DNA of 64,000 bases from Muscardinus avellanarius (GCA_963383645.1 OY726571.1:84010619-84074618), one strand, 5' to 3'; counted from the first letter of the stretch, positions 21,800 through 32,067 are shown. Notes: generated by a model not told the origin, from the letters alone. A program made the numbers and translations.

Positions 21800-22735
21800 A
21801 GTGTCTCTGTCACTGTGCCTACTCTATTATTTTTGGGGGACTGTCCCGCTCCCTCTTGGTTACTCTTCCACTCACTCCTTCAGCTCTTAGATAGTGATCT
21901 AAGGTCCCGGATGGCATCTCATGCCGCAGCGGTATCACGGCAGGCCCTCGTCCTGCTCGCTGTGGCGCTTGTCCTCATTGTGGGGTGCTTTTATCTTGAC
22001 CTTTCACCCTCTGCTGGTTTTTCTTCCACCTCAACGCCAGTGTGAAGGTTGGCACATTTTAAGGCCTCATTCCTGGCTCCCTTTTCTACTTTACTCATGC
22101 TCTGTGTCTATGGCTCCACCTACTCTGCCCTTACGAAGCCCAAATCACTGTCTCCGGTCCAGATTTGTTTCCCAAGTTCCGGACTTTCAATTTTCAAGGC
22201 GTCATTTCCTCCTTGTAGGCACTGCAGAGCTGCCTCCTCCTGCTTCACATATCCAGAGAAGAATTCGTTTGTTCCCTCTCTCCTCTCCTCTCATCTCTCT
22301 GTTGACCTCCACCATAATGCAGATAGACCACAAGCCATTCAGCAGCCCAGGTCAGACATCTCCCCCGGCCCCTTCACCTTTAACACCTTCTCCAGCACGT
22401 TCTATTGAGTTTCCCCACTATGTAGCCTTGGCAGCTGCTTCGTCTCCGGTCCTGTCACTTCCCAAACCAGCTGCCCTGTGCTTCTCTGGCTTTTACTTGG
22501 TCTTTCTGTCCAGTCTCTCTCTTTCATTCATTTGTTGCCATCCACTTCTGGCTGAATTGACCCCTGGATCATGTCCCTGGGTGGCCATCTCTCACCCCAG
22601 GGAGTGCACACTCCCAGTGTCCCAGAGCTTGTGAGTAGGGCTTTCTTGCTGTGTGACATGTGTTCCTCCCCTTCTGCGTGTGCCTTTTGTAACTCAGTCA
22701 TTTTGTACTACTGACAGTTCCCTGGAACTCAGCAT
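21800..22735 (+). mobile_element. L2-like LINE remnant, part 1
   Basis: Pyrimidine-rich sense-strand text such as CTTCCACTCACTCCTTCAGC, TATGGCTCCACCTACTCTG, ATCACTGTCTCCGGTCCAG and TTCCTCCTTGTAGGCACTG parallels the L2 ORF2 tail ('atggcttcaactaccatctc', 'aaatctctatctccagccc', ...). Very diverged. The 237-residue open frame at 21921-22634 lies in it and is not believed to be a gene. Confidence 0.5.
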
Positions 22736-22736
22736 T

Positions 22737-23138
22737 TCAGTATTATTCGGGGTTCTCCAGAGACAGAGAACCAATAGATTATATAGATACAGAAAGAGCT
22801 GGGTTTGGTTTGAGGAACTGGCTCATGCGATGTTGGGCTGGCAAGTGTGCATTCTGCAGGGGAAGCCAGCAGGCAGAACACCCTGGGGAGGAGCTGATGT
22901 GGCAGTTGATGTGAACGCCAGGCTGCCTGAGCCCCTTCGTACTCCAGGGTAACGCCTTTCACTGCGTGGAGAAGACCCTTTTGTAAGGGAGGGTAATCCA
23001 AATTACGTTGCTCAAAGTCTTTGATCTGAATGTTAATCATATCTCAAAAAATGACCTTCACGGCAACATCTGGATTAGTGTTTGGCCAAATACGTGGGTA
23101 CCCATGCCTAGTTCTGTCGACACATACAATTAACCATT
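22737..23138 (-). mobile_element. Old LTR-type mammalian repeat inside L2 remnant
   Basis: GGGTTCTCCAGAGACAGAGA, ACCAATAGATTATATAGATA, GGAACTGGCTCATGCGATG, GAGGGTAATCCAAATTACG, TGTTAATCATATCTC and ACACATACAATTAACCATTG are in the order of a very common mammalian repeat whose other strand starts TG and ends with 'ggagaaccctgactaataca'. I take it for an ERVL/MaLR-class LTR; the family name is unsure. Confidence 0.6.
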
Positions 23139-23392
23139 GCAACATCTTTTTCAACCTTGCCTATGTTCTTACCTCTGTCTAGATTGCCTCGTACCTTCTG
23201 TGGCATCCCTAGGCCACCCAGACACCTGCCACTCACCCTATTCTCAATTCTCAGCCTGCCACGGCCTTCCCAAGCTGAACCACATTTCCTTTTTGTTCCC
23301 AATTGGCTGGTAATTCCCTCCATTACAGTATTGGTTTCTTACTTTCCTTCTTCCCCAACACTCTAAGCTTCTGTTCTGTTCACATTTCCCAG
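23139..23392 (+). mobile_element. L2-like LINE remnant, part 2
   Basis: Continues part 1 (TACCTTCTGTGGCATCCC and later TTCTGTTCTGTTCACATTTC CCAG), the latter resembling the L2 3' text 'gttcatctctgtatccccag'. It stops at the ERV boundary and appears to resume at 30023. Confidence 0.45.
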
Positions 23393-24070
23393 TGTTACAG
23401 TTTGGGGGGTGAGGGTTACTGTTAAACTGTCCCCAGGAATCTTTGTTAGACCCCTGGGAATAATTTCCCGAAAACTCCCCAAAGAAAGAAAGAAAGAAAC
23501 AAAAAAACCCCAAACAGAAAAAAGCACGGGTTCTTGTCCTGAGCTAAGGATAAATACACATTAGCCCGGACTTTTGCTGAATATTTAAAGAAGTTTATTA
23601 AAAAGATAGAATTACAGAAGATAGTTACATCCCCATGCCAGAATGTCATGGGGGGGTGGTTTAAATGAGTGCCCCACCAAATATACAACATATGGACCGG
23701 ACTTTTTATACCCATGACCTCCATCTTGTTTACATAATTCTGGCATAGTAAATGCCCCTGTAAGTTTCCTCCCCCAGCAAGGTGTGGCAAGGTGTCTCCT
23801 TTCAGGAAGGTTGACCCCTCCTCCCATTCTAGCTAGATTATCCAATTATTATGTAAACCTGTCTTTAGAATGAGGATGGGGAAGTCCTAGTTCTCCTCTC
23901 CTATAGACTTGCTAATTACCTTTAGCCAGGTTAATTTACACAGGAATAATTGCCTGCTTTTAAGGCAGAAACCAAGTCCTTTCACAGATTTGCCCCTCAC
24001 CCAATTTTGGGAATATATTAATAATCAGAGCTTTCTCAAATCTTCCTGGGCCATTTTCAATACTGGTATA
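23393..24070 (-). repeat. 3' LTR of the ERV
   Basis: 678 bases. On the minus strand it has a TATA box (TATAAAAAG, complement of 23702-23710) and, about 110 bases downstream, AATAAA (complement of 23594-23599), giving U3-R-U5 in that order. Just outside its 5' side (24071-24080) the minus strand reads AGTAGGGAA, a weak polypurine tract. Confidence 0.88.
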
Positions 24071-25114
24071 TTCCCTACTCTGTCTAATAACTTCCTGACA
24101 CCTGTCAGGCCAAAGGTAGATACAGAAAATACATCTTGACTTTTACAATTTTGCAAACATTTAACGTGAGCTCAGTTTCTATTAATTTTCCCCTCATTTC
24201 TATCACACAAATGTACCCCTTAGTAAAGGAATAAGGACGTTGGGTCGGTCATAAACTGCTTCTAGCTGAACAGGGACAAAGTTGGGGGCCCCAGCTTTAG
24301 GGTAACATTCATGCAGGGTGGTGGTGAGGGAGTCAGATGGGTGAGTATGTCTCTATGGCCATCCAAAGGGCTTTGATAGATGTCTTTGTCAGGTTCTGTC
24401 TGTAACACCATCTGAAGTCTGAAAGCTTCAACCATATGAGAGGATACTCACAATATAGGCTAACCATGAAGACCTAAACATAGCACTTAAATGAGATGTT
24501 TTGCTGACTTAGGCTGAAACACACAAAAGTGGGATATATTTAGTTTATTTTGTGCCACGTGAATCCAGAAATTAGTACTGTGGAGACCTGAAATAGGCTT
24601 TGGAATAAAGATTTTAGATGATTTGATGAGTACCAGGTCACCTGGACAAAACAAAGTTCCCCCTTCTGCTCAGGCACTGTTTGAAGTTTACTTAAAACTT
24701 GCTGGTACACTGACAATAGGGTAACAATGTTATCTAGGACTATGTCCCAGTCAGAAAAGATCTAAAAGTTTCCCCTGGCATATGAGTGACACCAAGCTGC
24801 CAATCTTCTCCTGGACATGTGCCCTAGATTGATTGCCTGGTGGACTTAAGCTATTTTTGGAATTAATTTCTAAAGCAAATTGAAATTCCCTGTATGATAT
24901 GATTTAGTCTCCTGTAACTTTTTTTTTTTTTTTGGTAAACAATCTTGAAGCCAGTTTCAAAGAATTATTAAAGACTTTGGGGTCTCCTGATTTCATTGCC
25001 AAAAGTAATCCTGTAGCCTTTCTATCCATAGTACACACCTGCTGCTGAACTCTAGCACTTTTCTCTTGGGAATATACAAGTGGTAGGCTTTTAGAAACTT
25101 ATACCCCCCTTTTT
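24071..25114 (-). other. ERV interior, 3' side
   Basis: About 1 kb of non-coding interior next to the 3' LTR. No env-like frame is visible on the minus strand. A T-run lies at about 24920-24934. Confidence 0.6.
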
Positions 25115-25636
25115 AAAATTTATTTATTTTTTGTAATATATTTTTATTGGTACATTGTAGTCAAACATCACAATGGAATACAAGACTTGTGAGGGTATAC
25201 AAGCACATATCATCCAATTAGCCCTTATCCTGTCCTGTCCCATTCCCTCCCCCTCCCTAAATCCCAAGCTTGATTTGGTGATTAACTTTGATACATTTGT
25301 TTACGTACATCATGCGTTTTAAAGTGATTTTGTCTTCCCCCATCCCAACCCCTCTGATTGGTCACCTTAATTGCTCTTCCATGGGGCCCTTTCTTCAAAT
25401 AGCTCTCCTCCCATTAACCATTTCTTCCTAGTTTTTGCATATTAGGGAAAGCATCTGATTTTCTATTTTCTGTGATGTTTCTCTGTGTGTGCCACATTGC
25501 AAGTTTCATTCCCGCTCCTGAAGGCCCTGCCACTGGCCTTGCCCCCTGGCAGACTCTGATCCCGGCCTCACTGGCTCCAGCAATGGCCTTGCCTCATGGC
25601 AGGCTCTGATCCCTGCCCCGCTGACCCTGGCTCTGG
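25115..25636 (-). mobile_element. Composite retroposon: GC-rich tandem repeats plus L1-like 3' end
   Basis: On the minus strand the element starts with 2-3 GC-rich ~45-50-bp units (25525-25636; each carries GATCAGAG(C/T)CTGCCA and GGCAAGGCCA), passes through a ~300-bp unique body and ends with ACCAATAAAAATATATTAC and an A-rich tail. Flanks AACTTATACCCCCCTTTT (25096-25113) and AACCTATACCCCTTTT (25637-25652) are a diverged target-site duplication. The 3' text (TGTATTCCATTGTGATG) recurs at 38690, supporting an L1-type 3' end. No coding frame. It could be a 5'-to-3' fused L1 deletion derivative or a separate family. Confidence 0.6.
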
Positions 25637-25681
25637 AACCTATACCCCTTTTAATAGTCCATCTTCATCACATATGTAAAC

Positions 25682-25866
25682 AAACATACCACAAACACTC
25701 TGCAACTTGCTTTAACCCTCTGATTTTCCTTTCCTAGTTCTTTCTTTCCCATTTGGGACAATCTTAGGATAAAACTTACAAACATTCCACCAATGCTTTA
25801 CAACTTACTTTAACTCTCTGATTTTTCTATCCTGGGCCTTTCTTTCCCATTTGGGACAATCTTAGG
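25682..25866. repeat. 98-bp tandem duplication in the ERV interior
   Basis: The block from 25682 (AACATACCACAAACACTCTG ... TTTGGGACAATCTTAGG) recurs from 25780 (AACATTCCACCAATGCTTTA ... TTTGGGACAATCTTAGG), period 98. The copies differ at about a dozen positions, so the duplication is old. Confidence 0.85.
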
Positions 25867-25867
25867 C

Positions 25868-26478
25868 TAACCTTACAATGTGCTTTCTTAGGCACAGATA
25901 AACACTTTCTCAACAAGACCCAAAAGGCACAGCAAATTAAAAGGTGAATCAATACGTGGGATTGCATGAAACCGAAGAGCTTCTTCTGTTCAGCAAGGGA
26001 AACTGTCAAGAACCTCAATCAAGAGCCAACAAACTGGGAGAAGATTTTTGCCACCTACACCTTTGATAGAGGGCTAATATCTAGAATATACAGAGAACTC
26101 AAGAAACTCAACACTAAGAAAACAAAGCATCCAATAATAAAATGGGCAAGCAAATTAAATAGACACTTCACGAAAGAAGAAATTCAGATGGCCAATAAAT
26201 GCATGAAAAAATGCTCAACATCACTGGCAATCAGAGAGATGCAAATCAAAACTACCCTGAGATTTCACCTAACTCCAACTAGAATGGCAATCATTTAAAA
26301 CACAAACAACAACAGATGCTGGCGAGGATGTGGAGAAGTGGGAACTCTAAGACATTGTTGGTGGGAATGCAAATTAGTGCAGCCACTTTGGAAAACAGTA
26401 TGGAGAATCCTCAGAAGAATGGGAACAAATCTACCATTTGATCCAGCAATACCACTTCTGGGTATCTATCCATACCAT
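25868..26478 (+). pseudogene. L1 ORF2 C-terminal fragment inside the ERV
   Basis: Translates in plus-strand frames to typical L1 ORF2 C-terminal text: residues [20 protein letters not shown], then [20 protein letters not shown] up to a stop at 26298, and in the next piece [20 protein letters not shown] ending LLGIYPY. Both the endonuclease/RT part and the 3' end are missing, and no poly-A or clear target duplication was found. Opposite in strand to the ERV, so it is a later arrival or a rearranged piece. Confidence 0.85.
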
Positions 26479-29318
26479 TTAATAATGTTGTTTAGATACC
26501 AGCAATTTAAAAACCCATTTAAAAGATTTAAATGTTACTTTAAACCTTATGAAGTTAAGAGCATTTTACTGAATTATAGATTACCATGGAAAGTTAAGAC
26601 ATTAGGTAAATATCAGTAGCACCTTAAGGCCTTAATTTTGCAAAAGGAATAAAATTAAAAACAATGCATATCACATTTGATCATATAACTTGATAAATGT
26701 ATAATAGATTGTCACAGAAATCCACGACATCATATAAGCATCACGAGTGTCTTAAAAAATTGACTTTGTCAAAGAGAAAATAACTAATCACATTTCATAG
26801 GGGCCTAATTGCACAGCGTTTTTGGAGTTTACAGTTTAGCTAAGACTGGTTGAAAAAAAAACAAAAAACTTTGAGCAGTAACTTTAGTGATGCCAGCAAA
26901 AAGACGAAGTTGGTTTCCTGAGAGGAGCTGAAATCCCTAGTTTAACTGAGAATGGGAGAATTGGAGGTCATCCTGGAGGCTGCAGGCTGCAGGCTGAGTA
27001 TTGGGTAAAAAAAAATAGTTTGGGGGCTGGTCTGACCTGCCCCCTCCCTACACCCTAGCTAACTTTTGGACCTTGGGCCAGGAAAAAAGGGCAATGCCTT
27101 ACATCTGGTCTTTTGAGATCTCATTGTGATCACCTAAGGCTCGTTAGTTTTAACTCAGGTGGTGGGAGTTGGGAGGAATCACTGGGAACCTAGGTCTGGG
27201 GACCCCAGTTCCCTCCATAACTGGGGGCACTCAGCCATTTAGTGGTCCCTCTTGTCCTGTGAGCCGGGCCTCAGAAGGCCCTTTTTGGCCTCATGATTGA
27301 GGGCATTTACGCCCAAGATGCCCTTGCTCTCCCCCCCTAAAACAGACTTGAGCCTAGGCTTCTGTGCTCAGCCAGAGTTCTTTCATGGCTTTTGCCCATC
27401 TGTCTTTCCCTTTTCAAGAACCTATTAAACTAAATTGACAGCCTGCAGTAGTAGACTTTGTCTTAAGGATGCCCTGCCCTTCTACTGTATAAAAAAATTG
27501 ACTAAGACTTCCAGCACCTGTTGTTTGAGTTGGTGATGTAGCCTTACACTAGGCCCTTAAGAAAGAACTGCATATGGACAGATTGTATTGACAGATCGAA
27601 CTCTAAACTCTCCTCTCCAGGTGTCCAGGTGGTATAAGGAGGCCCATAGGCAGAACCAATTGGAGGCTAATCTGATGGCACTAAGACCCTGTGGATCCCA
27701 GGCCGCTGAAGCTGTGCTTGGGATGGTCTGGCTTTACTGTGGCAGGGCTCAAGTGCCAAAGAACATTTGCATTTTGGGATTAAACTTTTCCTTAGTGTTT
27801 TGGTGTCAATTTTTTTTTTTTCCAGTTTTGGAGGACCCATGCTAGTGGAGATCTGGCTTCCACTTTGGATTTCTGGGACCCCATCTGAGAGAGAAAGGGT
27901 GGGGTTTTAGTGGCTTGTCTGGGCAAGGTCACCCCCCTCCTTCCCAGAGCTTCCCAATCTAAAACCAATTACCCTAGCATTTAGGATATTGCTGGAATCT
28001 TATCTTAAGACAGAGAGAGGTATTCTGTGCTTAGAAGGTTGTCCTCTTGTCTCTGCACCCTGTGTATGTGGGCCTTGAGGGTGGCCTCACTTCCCACCAG
28101 TTTGCTGCCCACCGGGAGGGTATTAAATGGGAAGGGGCTTTGCCACCCTTCCCCCTTGCTCCATATTCCCCTGTCCGATTGAGCTGTGTGGTCCTTCTCT
28201 GTCCAGATGAAGTTTCCTGCATTCCCTAAAGCTAGTAGCCCAACTGGGGCCATCCAGCTGGGATGCCTGTGTGCATGGACCTGCGAGAGTGGCCTCGCAG
28301 TCCACCAGAAGGGCAATGCAGGCTTGAACTTTTATCCACCCTCCATTTTGCCGTGCATTGCCTGTCCTACCTGTCCCTCCTCTCAATGAGGTTTTCCCGG
28401 AAAATATTCTGGAATTTTTGGTGTGTCTAAGAATCCTGAGCTGCCACGTGGTTGGGCGTGGCTCCCTCCTGAGCTTCCTCCCCTGAGGACTTTCTTATGC
28501 ACATGGAGCTGTAACTGCCTGCTGAATGCTGGACAGTGCCTCCTGGGTGCCACCTTTCACCTAGCAGGCCTGCCTGGCAGTTATCTGGCTAAAACTTTTG
28601 ACTCAGGCTTTTTCTTGAGCTCTTGGAGAAGCTTACCCATTCAGGCTTCCAATAGCTGCTGGGAACTACAAACTGCTATAGTTCACAGACCAGCAGGCTG
28701 CACGTGGCTGCAGTTGCTAATGGCCACGCTTCCTAGATGCTGCCACCAAAAGCAAGCTAGCTTATCTCCCTAGAACCTGTTTCTAACCACCAAAATAAAC
28801 CTCACTACCATTTTAGAAATGGGTGCCGGCTGGCGTCTCCTGTTTGGGGAGTTTTCTGAAGGTGGGCCATGGACCTTTCTCTTTTTAGATTTAACTTTGT
28901 ATATGGCTTTTAAAAGAGTGTCCCATCTGTGATGTGGGCAGAATGGACAGGCACTCATTGGGCCTATCAAGTCTACGCTATTTAATGAGGAATTTTTCCC
29001 TCCCCTGGAGATTCTGCCGTAGCTAGTCTGTGGCGGAGGGGTGGGGGGTGGTCTCCACAGTTCCAGAGAGCCTGTCGGTGCTGGCAATCCAGTCATCCGC
29101 CAGGATCTGGTCCCTTTTTGGGGAGGGTTACTGACCTTCAAGATGCAGTGGCTTTTGGGCCACTGGCGAGATGCCCTGGAATTCACTTTCAGAGATGCCG
29201 TGATGCAAAGGCTGCTCTGTAGTTGTTTTAAAGCTCAATAGCTCTACAGCTGGACCTAAAGATGCTGCTGCTCACCGACTCACTAGCCAAAAATCCCGTG
29301 AAAAGTACAGAGCCATGT
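26479..29318 (-). other. ERV interior, 5' side
   Basis: About 2.8 kb between the L1 fragment and the primer-binding region. Minus-strand frames are short (longest 138 residues, 28770-29186) with no certain retroviral domain. A diverged internal duplication may exist between 28047-28240 and 28250-28400 (both have CTGTGTATGTGG/CTGTGTGCATGG followed by GTGGCCTC and CCACCAG). Confidence 0.55.
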
Positions 29319-29350
29319 GCCCCACGTTGCCCCAAGACATTGGGTGCCAA
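29319..29350 (-). other. Primer-binding-site-like region of the ERV
   Basis: Just inside the 5' LTR the minus strand reads TGGCACCCAA, then TGTCTTGGGGCA, then ACGTGGGGC. A lysine-tRNA site would be TGGCGCCCAACGTGGGGC, so the two halves are present but separated by about 12 extra bases and one change. The position directly after the LTR supports the role; the split is unusual. Confidence 0.55.
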
Positions 29351-29353
29351 ATA

Positions 29354-30022
29354 TGTTACGGTTTGGGGGGTGAGGGTTACTGTTTGGGGGAAACTGTCCC
29401 CAGGGATCTTTGTTAGACCCCTGGGAATAATTTCCCGAAAACTCCTCAAAGAAACAAACAAACAAAAAAACCCCAAACAGAAAAAAGCGTGGGTTCTTGT
29501 CCTGAGCTAAAGATGAATACACATTAGCCTGCATTCTTGCTGAAGATTTAAAGAAGTTTATTAAAATGATAGAATTACAGAAGATAGTTATAGCCCCGTG
29601 CCAGAATGGCATGGGGGGGGTGGTTCAAATGAGTGCCCCACCAAAGATACAACATGTGAACTGGACTTTTTATACCCATGACCTCCATCTTGTTTACGTA
29701 GTAAATGGCCCTGTAAGGTTCCTCCCCCAGCAAGGTGTGGCAAGGTGTCTCCTTTCAGGAAGGTCAACCCCTCCTCCCATCCTAGCTAGATTATCCAATT
29801 ATTATGTAAACCTGTCTTTAGAATGAGGATGGGGAAGTCCTAGTTCCCCTCTCCTATAGACTTGCTAATTACCTTTAGCCAGGTTAATTTACATTGGAGT
29901 AGTTGCCTGCTTTTAGGCAGAAACCAAGTCCTTTCACAGATTTGCCCCTCACCCAATTTGGGGAATATATTAATAATCAGAGCTTTCTCAAATCTTCCTA
30001 GGCCATTCCCAATACTGGTACA
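29354..30022 (-). repeat. 5' LTR of the ERV
   Basis: 669 bases, largely colinear with the other LTR. Differences include GTTTGGGGGAAACTGTCCCC here against GTTAAACTGTCCCC there, and loss of ATTCTGGCA near 29699. TATA (complement of 29666-29674) and AATAAA (complement of 29557-29562) are kept. Confidence 0.88.
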
Positions 30023-30095
30023 CCCAGGGCTTTAGCAAATGATGGGTGCCTCATAATCATGGAATGAGTCAATGGACGAGTGAATGGAGAAGTTT
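30023..30095 (+). mobile_element. L2-like 3' end resumed after the ERV
   Basis: CCCAGGGCTTTAGCAAATGA, TGGGTGCCTCATAATC and ATGGAATGAGTCAATGG resemble the L2 terminus ('cccagcacctagcacagtgc', 'ggtgctcaataaatg', 'tgaatgaatgaatg'). Confidence 0.45.
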
Positions 30096-30811
30096 GGGGC
30101 AAAGAGTCTGAGACGAGCGAGGGCAATAGAAGCAGTAGAGGAGGAAGTGGAGGTGTTGAGGTATCACTAGTTACAATACTGGGCTGTGAGCTGGAATACC
30201 CAGGGACGTCATGTTGCTAGGTCCAAGGAGAATAGTTTTGCAATCCCATGAAAGAGGACATCAGAGAGAATACTTGGAAGCTCCAAACTCAGTCCTGGAG
30301 CATGCTTCTTACAGCCAGTGTTGGCCTCGTTTCCAGAGAGCCTACGGCTCTAAAACTTTGATTCGGTGACAGTACACAAAAGCTGTCACTTTTCAAAGGA
30401 AAGCAGGTTGGCTTTCTTCCTGCTGATCCACTCTGTGTGAAGAAGCCCTGTCAGAAACAAGTCGCCCCTCTGTCGATGTTCATGACTGTGGAGGATAACT
30501 TTGGTGTAATTACTGTGTAACCTTTGTATTTCTTCTTTAAGAAAACCTGTCCTCTTATGGCCCTCCCGCTTTCATTTTCTCTTTCTTCTTAATGACCTGG
30601 CTGCCTTGTAGAGGGTGACACCAAGTTTCCTACTTGCCTGCCTGACCTTGTCATCAGTGGTTACGGACTGCGGTTTCTTTTCAGTCTGATATAGTGCGTC
30701 CTGAACGTAATTGATTGTTTTGTTTTGTTTGGGATTACTACAAGTTTCTACATTTTTACTCATAACCTTCACTATAATAACTTTGTTAAAATAACATTTT
30801 AGATGATGATT
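30096..30811. other. Unique intronic sequence
   Basis: No gene or repeat recognised. Confidence 0.3.
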
Positions 30812-31012
30812 TTTTTGGAGGGTGCGCATCCTGGGGCTTGAACCCAGGGTCTGGGTAAACAAGTGCTTTCTCCCTGAGCTACATCTTTAGACCTTTTTTT
30901 TTTTTTTATTTTGAGACAGACTCTTGCTAAGTTGCTCAGGCCGGGCTCCAACTTTGTATCCTGTTACCTCAGCTTCTAAGCTTTATAGATCTGTGCCGCC
31001 ACACCCAGCTCC
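30812..31012 (-). repeat. Old two-part SINE, minus strand
   Basis: ID-like part with central region kept (TGGGGCTTGAACCCAGGG, AACAAGTGCTTTCTCCCTGA), T-run, then B1-like head ending CCGCCACACCCAGC. Similar in build to the copy at 15165. Confidence 0.75.
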
Positions 31013-31020
31013 ATGACACT

Positions 31021-31432
31021 AGTTTTTGTTATTTTTTTTACTCTGGGGGCATTCTACCTTGAAGTGAAACCCCAGCTCTTTTTATTTTTATTTTTTTGTT
31101 TTTTGTTTTTTGGTGGTATGAGGCGTGGAACCCAGAGGCTTTCTACCTCTAGGCTATACTCCCAGACCTATTTTATATTTTATTTGGAGACAGGGTCTCA
31201 CTAAGTAGCCGAGGCTGGCTTCGAACCTGTGCGATCCTCCTGTCTCAGCCTCCCAAGCGCAGGGATTACAAGCGTGCGCCACCACGCCCGGCTTAAACCC
31301 CAACTCTTTTTATTTTTTATAAAAAGAAACAAGGTCTCCCTAAGTTGCTGAGGCTAGCCTGGAACCTGTGATCCTTCTGTCTCAGCCTCCCAAGCACTGG
31401 GATTACAGGAGTGTGTCACTATGTCTGGCTAG
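31021..31432 (-). repeat. Older SINE split by a younger SINE
   Basis: Older tail at 31021-31085 (GGGGGCATTCTACCTTGAAG) and head at about 31297-31432 (AACAAGGTCTCCCTAAGTTG to CACTATGTCTGGC). The younger copy at about 31091-31293 is undeleted A-type (TTTCTACCTCTAGGCTATAC to ACCACGCCCGGC). Flank AAACCCCAGCTCTTTTTATT at 31068 recurs with one mismatch at 31297. Confidence 0.87.
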
Positions 31433-31758
31433 ATGACACTACTTTTAATAGTGTAGTATAGGATTTAAAGGAGCCTGCTGAATATAACAAAGTAAAGTGC
31501 ATTTAAAGTCAAATGGAAATGGGTGGGTACATCGAGACATTACAAGAACGGGAATTCCGGGTGAAGCCAGGTATAAAGCTGGGAAGTCTTCCTGGTGCCG
31601 CAATTCCTTATGGTCTTTCTTAGAAGGTGGCCAGAGTTATGTCTCTGAGCTGTATTGCCACAACAAACAGAGGGAAATACAATTACTGAAAGAGCTTATG
31701 GTATTCGAAGAAAATAAATGGAGCCAGCTGCTCAGGAGCAATATTTATGACACTGAAG

Positions 31759-31828
31759 TCAGGCTTGGGGTGTGCTTAGCATGTGTGAGGCCCTGGGCTT
31801 GGCCTCAACACCCCGAAAAAGAAAAAAC
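31759..31828 (+). repeat. ID-like SINE fragment
   Basis: GGCTTGGGGTGTGCTTAGC, GTGAGGCCCTGGGCTTGGC and CTCAACACCCCGAAAAAG. The box A region is shortened. Confidence 0.65.
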
Positions 31829-31859
31829 AATCATAATTCTGAAGTCAGAATGAGCTTTA

Positions 31860-32067
31860 TTTTATTTTTATTATTTATTTATTTGGTGGTACTGGGGTTC
31901 CTGGAAACCCTTCTACCTCCGGGCTATACTCCCAGACCTATTTTTATACTTTTTTATTTGGAAACAGGGTCTCCTAAGCTAGTGCGGCTGGCTTCAAACC
32001 TGCGCGATCCTCCTGTCTCTGCCTCCCATGCGCGGGGATTACAAGCGTGCGCCGCCACGCCCGGCAC
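31860..32067 (-). repeat. B1-dID type SINE, hairpin (A) subfamily
   Basis: Flanked by CAGAATGAGCTTTA (31846-31859) and CAGAATGAACTTTA (32068-32081). Contains GGTTCCTGGAAACCC and CCTAAGCTAGTGCGGCTGGC, a slightly decayed hairpin. Confidence 0.94.

Larger units (their letters stand above)
23393..30022 (-). mobile_element. Endogenous retrovirus with two LTRs, non-coding interior
   Basis: Two direct LTR copies (23393-24070 and 29354-30022) bound a 5.3-kb interior. On the minus strand the LTR begins TGTACCAG and ends CGTAACA, and 5-bp flanks CCAG-type (CCCAG at 23388-23392 and at 30023-30027) look like the target-site duplication. A lysine-tRNA-like primer-binding region follows the 5' LTR. No gag, pro, pol or env frame longer than about 140 residues exists on the minus strand, so this is a non-autonomous or heavily deleted provirus. 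The LTRs differ by several percent and by indels, so it is not recent. Later insertions lie inside at 25115-25636 and about 25868-26478. Confidence 0.85.

Noticed and set aside
21921..22634. 237-residue plus-strand open frame, the longest in the window
   Set aside because: Lies in pyrimidine-rich, L2-like sequence, has biased Ser/Pro/Leu content and no recognisable domain; overlapping frames are also open.
27200..27320. Possible retroviral nucleocapsid zinc-knuckle remnant on the minus strand
   Set aside because: Located where gag might end, but the cysteine/histidine spacing is not met and a stop interrupts it.
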